In this document: one piece after another, positions 7,960 to 17,156 of the stretch
Numbering within the stretch: the stretch's first letter is position 1
Layout of the letters: each line of letters begins with the position of its first letter
Assembly: GCA_046330935.1 (NCBI GenBank)
Contig: JAXLRU010000007.1
Span: forward strand, 62,001 to 126,000
Reading direction: 5' to 3'
DNA length: 64,000 nt
DNA from: JAXLRU01 sp046330935
Lineage (GTDB): Bacteria > Actinomycetota > Actinomycetes > Actinomycetales > Kineosporiaceae
The notes under the pieces: generated by a model
What the model was told of the DNA's origin: nothing
The model's input: only the letters and a program-made list of their open reading frames with translations
Database searches by the model: none
Position numbers and translations under genes: made by a program

Positions 7960-10727
7960 GTCCGGGCTCCCAGAGGTCCTCGATCCGCCCGGCGTCGTCG
8001 TCGGCGGGTTCCGGCGGCGCCTCGCCGCGCAGCAGCGCGAGCGTGGCGGGCAGGTCGTCGGGTGTGACCAGCACGTCGCGTGCCTTCGATCCCTCGCTGG
8101 GACCCACGATCTCGCGCGACTCCAGCAGGTCCATCAGCCGGCCCGCCTTGGCGAAGCCGACGCGGAGCTTGCGCTGCAGCATCGACGTCGATCCGAACTG
8201 CGTCGTCACCACGAGCTCCGCCGCGGCGACGAGCAGGTCGAGGTCGTCCCCGATGTCGTCGTCCACCTGCTTCTTGGCGACCGGTGCGGCGACGTCCTCG
8301 CGGTACTCCGGCTGCAACTGCTGCTTGACGTGGTCCACGACGGCGTGGATCTCGGACTCGGTGACCCAGGCCCCCTGCACGCGCATCGGCTTGCTCGCGC
8401 CCATGGGCAGGAACAGCCCGTCGCCCTGCCCGATCAGCTTCTCGGCGCCGGGCTGGTCGAGGACGACGCGGGAGTCGGTCACCGAGGACGTGGCGAAGGC
8501 CATGCGGCTCGGCACGTTGGCCTTGATCAGCCCGGTGACGACGTCGACGCTCGGTCGCTGCGTGGCCAGCACCAGGTGGATCCCCGCCGCCCGCGCGAGC
8601 TGGGTGATCCGGACGATCGAGTCCTCGACGTCGCGGGGCGCCACCATCATGAGGTCGGCGAGCTCGTCGACGATCACCAGCAGGTACGGATAGGGGTGCA
8701 GCACCCGCTCACTGCCGGGGGGCGGGGTGAGGGTCTGGGTGCGCACCGCGCGGTTGAAGTCGTCGATGTGCTTGAACCCGAAGGCGGCGAGGTCGTCGTA
8801 GCGGGTGTCCATCTCCTTCACCACCCACTGCAGGGCCTCGGCGGCCTTCTTGGGGTTGGTGATGATGGGCGTAATGAGGTGCGGGATGCCCTCGTAGGCG
8901 GTGAGCTCGACCCGCTTGGGGTCGACCAGCACCATGCGCACCTCGTCGGGCGTCGACCGCATGAGGACCGACGTGATCATCGAGTTCACGAAGCTCGACT
9001 TGCCCGCGCCGGTGGCACCGGCGACGAGCAGGTGCGGCATCTTGGCGAGGTTCGCGACGACGAACCCGCCCTCGACGTCCTTGCCCACGCCCATGACCAT
9101 GGGGTGCTCGTTGCGGCGGGCCACCTGCGAGCGCAGCACGTCGCCCAGGGAGACGGTCTCGCGGTCGCTGTTGGGGATCTCGATCCCGATCGCCGACTTG
9201 CCGGGGATGGGCGACAGGATGCGGACGTCGGCGCTCGCCACGGCGTAGGCGATGTTCTTGCTGAGCGCCGTGACCCGCTCGACCTTCACGCCGGGGCCGA
9301 GCTCCACCTCGTAACGGGTGACGGTCGGCCCGCGCGAGAACCCGGTGACCCGTGCGTCGATGTCGAACTGCGTGAGCACGGTGGTGAGGGCGTCGACCAC
9401 CCGGTCGTTGGCCTCGCTGCGCGCCTTCGGGGCGGAACCGGGAGCCAGCAGCTCCGGGGTCGGCAGCGTGTAGGTGACGTCGCCGGACAGCTGCAGCTGC
9501 TCGATCCGCGCGGGGAGGGGGGCCGTGGGCGGGGCGACCAGAGGCGCAGGGGCGACGACGCGCGCGACCTCGGCGACCGTGATCTCGGCGGTCACCGAGT
9601 CCTCGGGGTCGATGCCGGAGGGGGCTGGAGCTGCTGCGAGGGCGGCGGCCCTGGCTGCGGCTCCCGCGGCCCGCCCGCCCGGCTTGGGCAGCAGGGGGGC
9701 GACGTCGTCCTGCCCCTCGACCGCCGCCGCCTTGGTGTAGGCCTCGTCCCCGGCGTAGCCCTCCTCGCCGGCGGAGTTCGCGTGCGACCCACGACGACGG
9801 CCGCGCCGACGCCGTCCCTCGCCCTCGGTGTCGCCCTCGCCGTCCTCGTCGCCGGCGTCCTCGCCGCGGTGGGTGAGGCGGTCGTGCAGGGCGCGCACGC
9901 GCTCGGGGATGGCGTGCACCGGCGTGGCGGTGATCACGAGCAGGCCGAAGAATCCGAGCAGGAGCAGGAGGGGAACGGCCACGTACACGGTGACGCCGGA
10001 GCTCAGCGGGGACGACGCGAGGAACCCGATCATGCCGCCGGCGCCCTGCATCTGGGTGCGCCCGGCCGAGGGGTCCGGCAGGCCCTCGGCGATGTGCGTG
10101 AGGCCCGTGGCGGCCACCCCGAGGGTGGCCAGCCCGATGGCGACGCGATTGGTGGCCTGGACGCGGTCGGGGTGGCGCAGCATCCGCAGGCCGAGCCCGA
10201 GCAGCACCAGAGGCAGTGCCAGACCCACCCGGCCGAGGGTGCCGGCCACGACGGTGTGCACGTTGTCGCCCACCGGCCCGGGCAGGCCCCACCATTCCCG
10301 GGCCGCGACGACGAGGCTGAGGCCGATCAGGAACAGGCCGACGCCGTCCCGGCGGTGCGCCGGGTCGAGGTCGCGCGCGCCCCGTCCGAGGGTGCGCACG
10401 GAACCTCCGACGACGTGGGCGACCCCATCCAGGTGCCGACCACCACGGCCCGCACGGCCCGCAGCGGCCACGGCGGGCCGGTGGGGACGGGCGGACGGGG
10501 GGCGGGACGCGGCGCAGGGGCGGGTGCCGCCCGGCCGCGGCCGCTGCCCGTCCGCGACGCGGGGGCCCGCCCCTTGGCCGGGGCGCGGCCCCGTCCGCGC
10601 GAGACGGGCAGGACCTCGGTGGGGTCGTCGTCGACGGCGAGGTCGACATCGGCGCGGGCCCCGCGCCCACGCCCAGGCCGCGACCGCCACGCGTGGCGGT
10701 TCCCGCGGAGGACGGACGAGTGGCCAT
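7946..10727 (-). CDS. ftsK: DNA translocase FtsK/SpoIIIE, with two apparent frameshifts in the N-terminal part
   Basis: The gene reads from ATG 10727 (MATRPSSAG, typical of actinobacterial FtsK), through a basic Ala/Arg/Pro-rich linker, four membrane segments (about 130-260), a disordered acidic region, and the motor domain with Walker A (GATGAGKSS) near residue 570. It ends with the gamma winged helix. No single frame carries it: the linker ADVDLAVDDDPTEVLPVSR is in one frame and HVVGGSVRTLGRGARDLD in another. One base seems missing near 10658-10664 (G run beside CCC) and one near 10423-10426. With two bases restored, the 2,782-base span becomes 928 codons exactly. FtsK is normally essential, so error is likelier than decay. 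Confidence 0.9.
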
Positions 10728-10788
10728 GGTGGCGAGGCTACGCGCGCGACGCTCCGATCGGCGGGAGCGCCACGCGGCGAGCGGCGCC

Positions 10789-12474
10789 TCAGGCCTCGAC
10801 GACCACCGGAATGATCATGGGGCGACGGCGGTAGTTCTCGTTCACCCAGCGCCCGACGACGCGACGCACGACCTGCTGCAGCTGGTGGGTGTCCACCAGC
10901 CCCTTGTTCGCGGCGTCCCGCAGCGCCTCGTTGATCCGCGGCTTGACGTTGTCGAAGACCGCCTCGTCCTCGGCGAAGCCGCGGGCGTGCAGTTCGGGCC
11001 CGGCGACGACCTTGCCGCTGCCGGAGTCGACGACCACGACGATGGAGATGAACCCCTCCTCGCCGAGGATGCGACGGTCTTTGAGGTCGGCCTCGGTGAT
11101 CTCGCCGACCGAGGCGCCGTCCACGTAGACGTACCCGCACTCCACGGCGCCGGCGATCCTGGCCACGCCGTCGACGAGGTCGACGACGACGCCGTCCTCG
11201 GCGATGACGACGCGCTCGGGGGGCACGCCGGTGCGCACGGCGAGCTGGGCGTTGGCGACGAGGTGACGGACCTCCCCGTGCACGGGCATCACGTTGCGCG
11301 GGCGCACGATGTTGTAGCAGTACAGCAGCTCACCGGCGCTCGCGTGCCCGGAGACGTGGACCCGCGCGTTGCCCTGGTGGACCACGCGGGCCCCCAGCCG
11401 GGTCAGCCCGTTGATGACCCGGTAAACCGCGTTCTCGTTGCCGGGGATGAGGGAGCTGGCGAGCACCACGGTGTCGCCGGCACTGATCGTGACCCGGTGG
11501 TCGCGGTTGGCCATGCGCGACAGCGCTGCCATGGGCTCGCCCTGCGACCCCGTGCACATGAGGACGACCTCGTCGGCGGGCAGGTCGTCGACCGCCTTGA
11601 TGTCGACGAGCACGCCCTCGGGGATGGTCAGGTAGCCGAGGTCGCGGGCGACCGTCATGTTGCGGACCATCGAGCGGCCGACGAGGGCGACGCGACGGCC
11701 GTGGGCGTGGGCGGCGTCGAGCACCTGCTGCACCCGGTGCACGTGCGAGGCGAACGAGGCGACGATGATCCGTCGGTCGGCGCCGGCGAAGACGCGGTCG
11801 AGGACGGGGGTGATCTCGCGCTCGGCGACGGTGAACCCGGGGACCTCGGCGTTGGTGGAGTCGACCATGAAGAGGTCGACCCCGGCCTCGCCGAGGCGGG
11901 CGAAGGCGCGCAGGTCGGTGATCCGCCCGTCCAGCGGCAGCTGGTCCATCTTGAAGTCGCCCGTGTGCAGCACGGTTCCCGCGGCCGTGCGCACGGCGAC
12001 GGCCAGCGCGTCGGGGATGGAGTGGTTGACCGCGACGAACTCGCACTCGAACGGGCCGAGCTTCTCGGTCTGCCCCTCGCGCACCGTGAGCGTGTAGGGG
12101 GTGATCCGGTGCTCGCGCAGCTTGGCCTCGACGAAGGCGAGGGTGAGCTGGGAGCCGATCAGCGGGACGTCGGGCTTCAGGCGCAGCAGGTAGGGCACCG
12201 CGCCGATGTGGTCCTCGTGCCCGTGGGTCAGCACCACGGCGACGACGTCGTCGAGCCGGTCGGCGATCGGGGTGAAGTCGGGGAGGATCAGGTCGACGCC
12301 GGGCTGGTGGTCCTCGGGGAACAGCACGCCGCAGTCGATGATCAGGAGCTTGCCCGCGTGCTCGAGGACGGTCATGTTGCGGCCGACCTCACCGAGCCCG
12401 CCCAGGGGGATCACCCGCAGCCCCCCGTCGGGCAGGGGCGGCGGCGGACCGAGCTCGGGGTGCGGGTGGCTCAC
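10789..12474 (-). CDS. rnj: Ribonuclease J
   Basis: 561 residues from a GTG at 12474 that overlaps the dapA stop by 4 bases. The metallo-beta-lactamase motif HxHxDH is intact (His84, His86, Asp88, His89 in THGHEDHIG), followed by a beta-CASP region and a C-terminal domain. It acts in 5'-to-3' exonucleolytic and endonucleolytic mRNA and rRNA processing in the cytoplasm. The dapA-rnj adjacency is conserved in mycobacteria and streptomycetes. A longer upstream open frame exists but it overlaps dapA and the GTG gives the usual family N-terminus. Confidence 0.95.
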   Translation of the reverse strand: MSHPHPELGPPPPLPDGGLRVIPLGGLGEVGRNMTVLEHAGKLLIIDCGVLFPEDHQPGVDLILPDFTPIADRLDDVVAVVLTHGHEDHIGAVPYLLRLKPDVPLIGSQLTLAFVEAKLREHRITPYTLTVREGQTEKLGPFECEFVAVNHSIPDALAVAVRTAAGTVLHTGDFKMDQLPLDGRITDLRAFARLGEAGVDLFMVDSTNAEVPGFTVAEREITPVLDRVFAGADRRIIVASFASHVHRVQQVLDAAHAHGRRVALVGRSMVRNMTVARDLGYLTIPEGVLVDIKAVDDLPADEVVLMCTGSQGEPMAALSRMANRDHRVTISAGDTVVLASSLIPGNENAVYRVINGLTRLGARVVHQGNARVHVSGHASAGELLYCYNIVRPRNVMPVHGEVRHLVANAQLAVRTGVPPERVVIAEDGVVVDLVDGVARIAGAVECGYVYVDGASVGEITEADLKDRRILGEEGFISIVVVVDSGSGKVVAGPELHARGFAEDEAVFDNVKPRINEALRDAANKGLVDTHQLQQVVRRVVGRWVNENYRRRPMIIPVVVEA

Positions 12475-13391
12475 AGCAGGCCTGCCTCCTTCAGCGCCGC
12501 ACGAACGGCGGACACCTCGTCGTCGGACGCCGCGCACAGCGGCGGTCGCAGGCCCCGCTCGGGAAGGATCCCTTGCAGCTGCATCGCGGCCTTGGCCGTG
12601 ATGGCGCCCTGCGTCCGGTTCATGATGGCATCCACCACCGGCAGCAGCCGCACGTTGGCCGCCCGCGCCGCCGCGACGTCGCCCTCCTCGAGCGCCGCCA
12701 CCATGCGCGAGTACTCCCCCGCCGCGACGTGGCCGACCACGCTGACGACGCCGGCCGCGCCCTGGGCGAGCCAGGCCAGGTTCAACGCGTCGTCACCCGA
12801 GTAGTAGGCGAGACCGGTCGTGGCCATCAGCGTGGCGCCGGCGAACAGGTCGCCCGTCGCATCCTTCACCGCCACGATCCGCTCGTGCTGGGCGAGCTCG
12901 CGCAGGACCGGGCTGCCGAGCCGGATGCCCGCGCGCCCGGGGATGTCGTAGAGCATCACGGGCAGCGCCGTCGCGTCGGCCACCGCGCGGAAGTGCGCGA
13001 CGAGCCCCGCGGCCGGGGGCTTGTTGTAGTAGGGCGTCACGGCCAGCAGGCCGTGCGCTCCCGCCTTGGCGGCGGCCTCCGCGAGCTCCACCGAGTGGCG
13101 CGTGTCGTTGGTGCCGACCCCGGCGACGACGACCGCCCTGTCCCCCACCGCTTCCAGGACCGCGCGCAGCAGGGCGTCCTTCTCGGCGTCGCTGGTGGTG
13201 GGTGACTCCCCGGTGGTGCCGGACACCACCAGACCGTCGTTGCCGAGGTCGACGAGGTGCGCGGCCAGCCTCGCGGCGGCGGCGACGTCGAGGGCACCGT
13301 CGGCGGTGAACGGCGTGACCATCGCGGTGAGCACGGCGCCGAACGGCCGGTGGACGGCGGGCGCGGGCGTGGCGGTGACGGCGTCGGGCAT
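12471..13391 (-). CDS. dapA: 4-hydroxy-tetrahydrodipicolinate synthase
   Basis: 306 residues from the ATG at 13391. The TIM-barrel signature is present: the TTGE motif at about 59-62, VTPYYNKP at about 119-125, the catalytic Tyr at about 148 (MLYDIPGRAG), and the Schiff-base Lys at about 176 (VAVKDATGD). It condenses pyruvate with aspartate semialdehyde to start the lysine/diaminopimelate branch needed for peptidoglycan. It is coupled to rnj downstream. dapB lies about 3 kb away on the same strand. A 496-base noncoding stretch lies upstream. Confidence 0.95.
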   Translation of the reverse strand: MPDAVTATPAPAVHRPFGAVLTAMVTPFTADGALDVAAAARLAAHLVDLGNDGLVVSGTTGESPTTSDAEKDALLRAVLEAVGDRAVVVAGVGTNDTRHSVELAEAAAKAGAHGLLAVTPYYNKPPAAGLVAHFRAVADATALPVMLYDIPGRAGIRLGSPVLRELAQHERIVAVKDATGDLFAGATLMATTGLAYYSGDDALNLAWLAQGAAGVVSVVGHVAAGEYSRMVAALEEGDVAAARAANVRLLPVVDAIMNRTQGAITAKAAMQLQGILPERGLRPPLCAASDDEVSAVRAALKEAGLL

Positions 13392-13763
13392 GGGGCCCAA
13401 GGTACCGCGCGGTCGCCGTCGGGTCCCCGGCCGCGCAGGTGCGGCCCACCCTCCCCGGAGGCCGTCACCGACGGCCGGCGGGTCGGCGAGCGGGTGTCGG
13501 GCGAGGCTCCCGGCCGGTGGCGGGCGGTGCACCTCCCGCACCGACCCTCACGCGCGCTGGCTCCCGTGGGACGAGGGCGGTCGCGGGAGGGCCTGCCTGG
13601 TCGGCCGCAAGGTCGAGCGCCGACGGGCGGGTCCGCCGCAAACCCGATCGCGAGCCCCGACGCCCTCCGCAAGGTCTGCGGTCCGGCCCTGCGATGGAGG
13701 CGTCCGCCGCACGCCCCGGGACGACGGAGGCACCGACGACAGGGCCCGGAGGCGGGCATGGGA

Positions 13764-13809
13764 GAGCCCCGGTGCTGTCCGCTCGGGGGTTCGAACAGCA
13801 CCGGGGCTC
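13764..13809 (-). terminator. Terminator hairpin downstream of thyX
   Basis: A perfect 15-base inverted repeat (gagccccggtgctgt and its complement) with a 16-base loop, about 80 bases after the thyX stop on the minus strand. Confidence 0.7.
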
Positions 13810-13861
13810 AGGGGTTCCATCGGCTGTCGACTGGCGGGTGTTACGTGCCGATCGTTCCCTG

Positions 13862-13883
13862 GGGTGTGACATACCTCACACCC
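13862..13883. promoter_or_regulatory. CRP/GlxR-like palindrome TGTGA-N6-TCACA
   Basis: gggTGTGAcataccTCACAccc has perfect 8-base arms around a 6-base spacer, which is the consensus form for CRP-family cAMP regulators. It sits only 5 bases past the thyX stop and about 470 bases upstream of dapA, so its target is unclear. Confidence 0.45.
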
Positions 13884-13887
13884 ATGG

Positions 13888-14658
13888 TCAGGGCGCCACC
13901 CGGCCGTTGCGCTCGAAGGCCGCGTGGGTCAACGGCATCAACGCCGCCCACTCCTCCTCCATCCGCTCCGCGCACATCTCGATCTCGCGCTGGGGGAAGG
14001 AGGGGAAGCGGGCATCGGGACGAGCCGTGCGCAGGGACAGGAAGTTCATCAGCGAGCGCGCGTTCATCGTCACGTACATGGAGCTGTAGATCGTCAGCGG
14101 CAGCACGATGCGCGCCACCTCGCGCGCCACCCCGGCCTCGAGCATCCGCTGGTAGGACGCGTACGCCTCCGTGCACACCCGCCGCGTCTCCTGCTCGACC
14201 AGCGCATGCTGCTCCGGGGTGCCCTCGACGAACTCGTAGTGGCCCGGCTTGCCCACCTGCCCCAGCCGCCGCTGCGGGCCGGGGACGTAGAAGACCGGGC
14301 GCAGCTCGCGGTAGCGCCCGGACTCCTCGTTGTAGCTCGCGATGCGGTGCCGCATGAACTCGCGGAACACGAAGATCGGCGCCTGGACGTAGAAGGTCAT
14401 GGAGTTGTGCTCGAACGGGCTGCCGTGCCGGTCGCGCATCAGGTAGTTGATCAGTCCCTGGGAACGGCTCGGATCGGAGTCGAGCTGGTCCAGGCTCTGC
14501 TCCCCCTGCGTGGAGACCCGCGCGGCGAACAGCACGTCGGCGTCCCGGGCGCCTGCACGCACCAGTTCGACGGTCACGTCGGAGCGGAAGGTGACGCCGT
14601 CCGCGGCCTCGTCGGACGGCGGCGCGGCGGGTGCGGTGGCGGGGGCGGTCTCGGTCAC
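13888..14658 (-). CDS. thyX: FAD-dependent thymidylate synthase ThyX
   Basis: 256 residues. The ThyX signature RHRxxSxNExSxRY is intact at about residues 103-116 (RHRIASYNEESGRY), preceded by HGSPFEHN. The enzyme converts dUMP to dTMP using methylenetetrahydrofolate, FAD and NADPH, and does not leave dihydrofolate as ThyA does. The order thyX-dapA-rnj on one strand matches mycobacteria. A Thr/Ala/Pro-rich extension of about 20 residues precedes the domain. A terminator hairpin lies downstream, so it is probably transcribed separately from dapA. Confidence 0.95.
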   Translation of the reverse strand: MTETAPATAPAAPPSDEAADGVTFRSDVTVELVRAGARDADVLFAARVSTQGEQSLDQLDSDPSRSQGLINYLMRDRHGSPFEHNSMTFYVQAPIFVFREFMRHRIASYNEESGRYRELRPVFYVPGPQRRLGQVGKPGHYEFVEGTPEQHALVEQETRRVCTEAYASYQRMLEAGVAREVARIVLPLTIYSSMYVTMNARSLMNFLSLRTARPDARFPSFPQREIEMCAERMEEEWAALMPLTHAAFERNGRVAP

Positions 14659-14755
14659 CGCGCCACCCTAACGCGGCCTCCCGGCGCCCCGGCATCCTCC
14701 GGCGACGACGGCTCCGGCCGCCGGCCGCGGCGAGAGCCCCTGGCAGGATGGCGCC

Positions 14756-15346
14756 ATGGGATCTGGCCACGTCGACGTCCTGGGCACCCTCCTCGGCGGC
14801 GCGGGCGACTCCGGGGTCCGGCGGGCGCACCCGCGCGACGCCGCCACCGCCGCCGCCGTCCAGGTGCGTGCGTGGCAGGCCGCGCCCGGCCTGGTCAGCC
14901 CTCCCGACGTCGCCGACGTCACCGACCAGTGGCGCACCGCCCTCGACCTGCCCACCACCCTCGCCTGGGTCGCCGTCACCGGTGAGGGGACCGTGGTCGG
15001 GGCAGCGGTCGCCGACCTGCACGAGGGCGAGGGCGAGCTGCTCGCCCTCGACGTCGACCCCGCCGCCCGAAGGCGCGGTCACGGGTCGCGCCTGCTGGCC
15101 GCCGTCGCCGAGCACCTCGCGGACGCAGGGGCGAGCACGCTGACGACCTGGATCCTCCTCGACGACGAGGCCCGCGCCCGCTTCTTCCGCTCGGCCGGGT
15201 TCGCCCCCGACGGCGCCCGCACGACCCTCGCCGACGAGGGCGGCCGCCAGGTGCGCCTGACCCGGCTCGCCACCCGGCTCGCCGGCCCCGCCTCGGAGAG
15301 CACCGACGACGGCGCGGCCTCCTCGCCCGCTGCGCCGCGCCCGTGA
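14756..15346 (+). CDS. GNAT-family N-acetyltransferase
   Basis: 196 residues. The acetyl-CoA binding region is visible as LLALDVDPAARRRGHGSRLL (about 99-118; R-x-x-G-x-G type), followed by the FFRSAGF motif near 145. Substrate cannot be told. The stop overlaps the azlC GTG start (GTGA), so the acetyltransferase is translationally coupled to the AzlCD exporter pair and may act on a related small molecule; that link is inference. It is divergent from thyX, with 97 bases between the starts. Confidence 0.85.
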   Translation: MGSGHVDVLGTLLGGAGDSGVRRAHPRDAATAAAVQVRAWQAAPGLVSPPDVADVTDQWRTALDLPTTLAWVAVTGEGTVVGAAVADLHEGEGELLALDVDPAARRRGHGSRLLAAVAEHLADAGASTLTTWILLDDEARARFFRSAGFAPDGARTTLADEGGRQVRLTRLATRLAGPASESTDDGAASSPAAPRP

Positions 15347-16047
15347 CCGCTCGCGACCCCGCGCGCGCCGAGATCACCCGGCAGGGCCTGTCCGTCGGCG
15401 TCGCGACAGGCCTGTACGGGATCAGCTTCGGCGCGCTCGCCGCGGACGGAGGCCTCGACCTCGCCCAGATCTGCGTGCTCAGCCTCGTGATGTTCTCGGG
15501 CGGCTCCCAGTTCGCGCTCGTCGGCGTGCTCTCCGCCGGCGGGGGCACCGGCCCCGCGGTCGCCGGCGCCGGGCTCCTGGGCCTGCGCAACGGCCTGTAC
15601 GCCGTGCAGCTTTCTCCGTTGCTCGCGGCGGGCGCGCGGCGCGTCCCGCTGGCCGCCCAGCTGACCATCGACGAGTCCACGGCGGTCGCCCTCGGCGCGC
15701 AGGCGCGCCATCCCGACCGCCCCCAGCTGTGGCGACGCGGATTCTGGGTGACGGGCGCGAGCGTCTACGTGTGCTGGAACGCGGCGACCGTGCTCGGCGC
15801 CCTGGCAGGGGCGCGGCTCGCGGACCCGCGCACGGCGGGCCTCGACGGAGCGGCGGCCGCGGCCTTCCTCGCGCTCGTGTGGCCCCGCGTCGACACCCCC
15901 GCCGCGCGCCTGGCCGCCGGCGTGGCGGTCCTGGCCGCCGTCGCGCTGGTCCCGCTCACCCCGGCCGGCGTGCCCGTGCTCGGGGCGGCTGTCCTGGCCA
16001 CCGCGGCGGGAGTGCTGCACGACCGTCGACAGGGACCGACCACGTGA
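15343..16047 (+). CDS. azlC: AzlC-family branched-chain amino acid exporter, large subunit
   Basis: 234 residues with about six to seven hydrophobic segments. The AzlC pattern is clear in LYGISFGALAADGGL and VMFSGGSQFALVGV near the N-terminus. AzlC with AzlD forms a two-component exporter of branched-chain amino acids and analogues in the cytoplasmic membrane. The GTG start overlaps the stop of the acetyltransferase gene, and its own stop overlaps the azlD GTG. The three genes therefore form one unit. Confidence 0.9.
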   Translation: MTARDPARAEITRQGLSVGVATGLYGISFGALAADGGLDLAQICVLSLVMFSGGSQFALVGVLSAGGGTGPAVAGAGLLGLRNGLYAVQLSPLLAAGARRVPLAAQLTIDESTAVALGAQARHPDRPQLWRRGFWVTGASVYVCWNAATVLGALAGARLADPRTAGLDGAAAAAFLALVWPRVDTPAARLAAGVAVLAAVALVPLTPAGVPVLGAAVLATAAGVLHDRRQGPTT

Positions 16048-16370
16048 GCCCCACCTGGACGGCCGTATTGCTGGCCAGCGCCGCCGTTTTCGGGATCAAG
16101 CTCGCCGGCCACCTGGCCCCCCGCGGCCTGCTGGACCGGCCGGTCGTGGCCCGCGCGTTCGCCCTGACGACCGTCGCACTGCTCGCGTCGCTCGTCGCCG
16201 TCCAGACGCTGGCCGGAGGTGAGGGCGGGCGTCACGTCGTCCTGGACGCCCGCGTGGCGGGCCTGGCCGTCGCGGCCGTCGCGGTCGCTCGCCGCGCCCC
16301 GTTCCTGCTCGTCGTGCTGCTCGCGGCGGCCGTGACCGCCGGGGTGCGCCTGCTCGTCCCCGGGAGCTGA
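16044..16370 (+). CDS. azlD: AzlD-family branched-chain amino acid exporter, small subunit
   Basis: 108 residues from a GTG that overlaps the azlC stop. Four hydrophobic segments and the small size fit AzlD, the partner of AzlC. A start further upstream is open but lies wholly inside azlC. It ends 26 bases before the convergent dapB stop. Confidence 0.88.
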   Translation: MSPTWTAVLLASAAVFGIKLAGHLAPRGLLDRPVVARAFALTTVALLASLVAVQTLAGGEGGRHVVLDARVAGLAVAAVAVARRAPFLLVVLLAAAVTAGVRLLVPGS

Positions 16371-16395
16371 CGGGGTCGCGCCCGGGATCAGCAGG

Positions 16396-17136
16396 TCAGA
16401 GGTCGAGGTAGTGCTCGAGCCCGACGGTCAGGCCCGGGCGCGACCCCACCTCGCGGACGGCGAGGACCACGCCGGGCATGAACGAGGAGCGGTGGTAGGA
16501 GTCGTGCCGGAGCGTCAGCTGCTCCCCGGGCCCACCGAGGAGGACCTCCTCGTGGGCGACGAGCCCGCGCAACCGGACGGCATGCACGCGGACGCCGTCG
16601 ACGTCGGCACCGCGCGCGCCGTCCAGGCCGGTGGTCGTGGCGTCGGGGACGGGGCCGAGCCCCGCCTCACGCCGCGCCGCCGCGATCAGCTCGGCCGTGT
16701 GCCGGGCCGTGCCCGAGGGGGCGTCCACCTTGTCGGGGTGATGCAGCTCGACGACCTCGACGGACTCGAAGTGGCGAGCCGCGACCGTCGCGAAACGCAT
16801 GAGCAGGACCGCACCGAGGGCGAAGTTCGGCGCGATCAGCACCCCCACCCCGGGGGCATCGGCCAGTGCCGCGCGGACCTGGTCGAGCCGGTCCTGCGAC
16901 CAGCCGGTCGTGCCGACGACGGCGTGCACCCCGTGCCGCACGCAGGCGAGCACGTGCTCGACGGCGACGTCGGGGACCGAGAAGACCACCGCGACGTCCG
17001 ACGACGCCAGGGCGTCGAGATCGTCACCCGCGTCGATCCGGGGGCCCAGGGTCAGGCCCTCGGCAGCCTCCACCGCCGCGCAGACCTCCTGGCCCATGCG
17101 GCCCTTGGCCCCGATGACGGCCACGGTGATGCTCAT
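16396..17136 (-). CDS. dapB: 4-hydroxy-tetrahydrodipicolinate reductase
   Basis: 246 residues from the ATG at 17136. The nucleotide-binding motif VAVIGAKGRMG opens the protein (about 5-15). The substrate-binding HHPDKVDAPSGTA block (about 142-154) carries the His-His and Lys expected in DapB. It performs the NAD(P)H-dependent second step after dapA in the diaminopimelate/lysine route. It follows the M16 protease gene by 20 bases on the same strand and is probably co-transcribed with it. Confidence 0.95.
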   Translation of the reverse strand: MSITVAVIGAKGRMGQEVCAAVEAAEGLTLGPRIDAGDDLDALASSDVAVVFSVPDVAVEHVLACVRHGVHAVVGTTGWSQDRLDQVRAALADAPGVGVLIAPNFALGAVLLMRFATVAARHFESVEVVELHHPDKVDAPSGTARHTAELIAAARREAGLGPVPDATTTGLDGARGADVDGVRVHAVRLRGLVAHEEVLLGGPGEQLTLRHDSYHRSSFMPGVVLAVREVGSRPGLTVGLEHYLDL

Positions 17137-17156
17137 CGTCGCGTTCCCATGCCCTT

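Larger units (their letters stand above)
13392..13887. other. 496-base noncoding stretch between dapA and thyX
   Basis: No convincing gene is seen on either strand; open frames here have shadow-like Arg/Pro/Gly composition and no domain. It holds a 15-base terminator stem (13764-13809) and a TGTGA-N6-TCACA palindrome (13865-13880). It is presumably the thyX 3' end plus the dapA promoter. I found no tRNA cloverleaf. Confidence 0.6.

Noticed and set aside
7562..10834. A long plus-strand open frame opposite ftsK
   Set aside because: Mirror of the ftsK coding strand with repetitive His/Gly/Arg composition; FtsK motifs on the other strand are decisive.
13785..13812. A GTTCGAA stretch that looked like a tRNA T-loop
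   Set aside because: The flanking bases do not form a T-stem or acceptor stem, and the sequence is the loop and right arm of a terminator hairpin.
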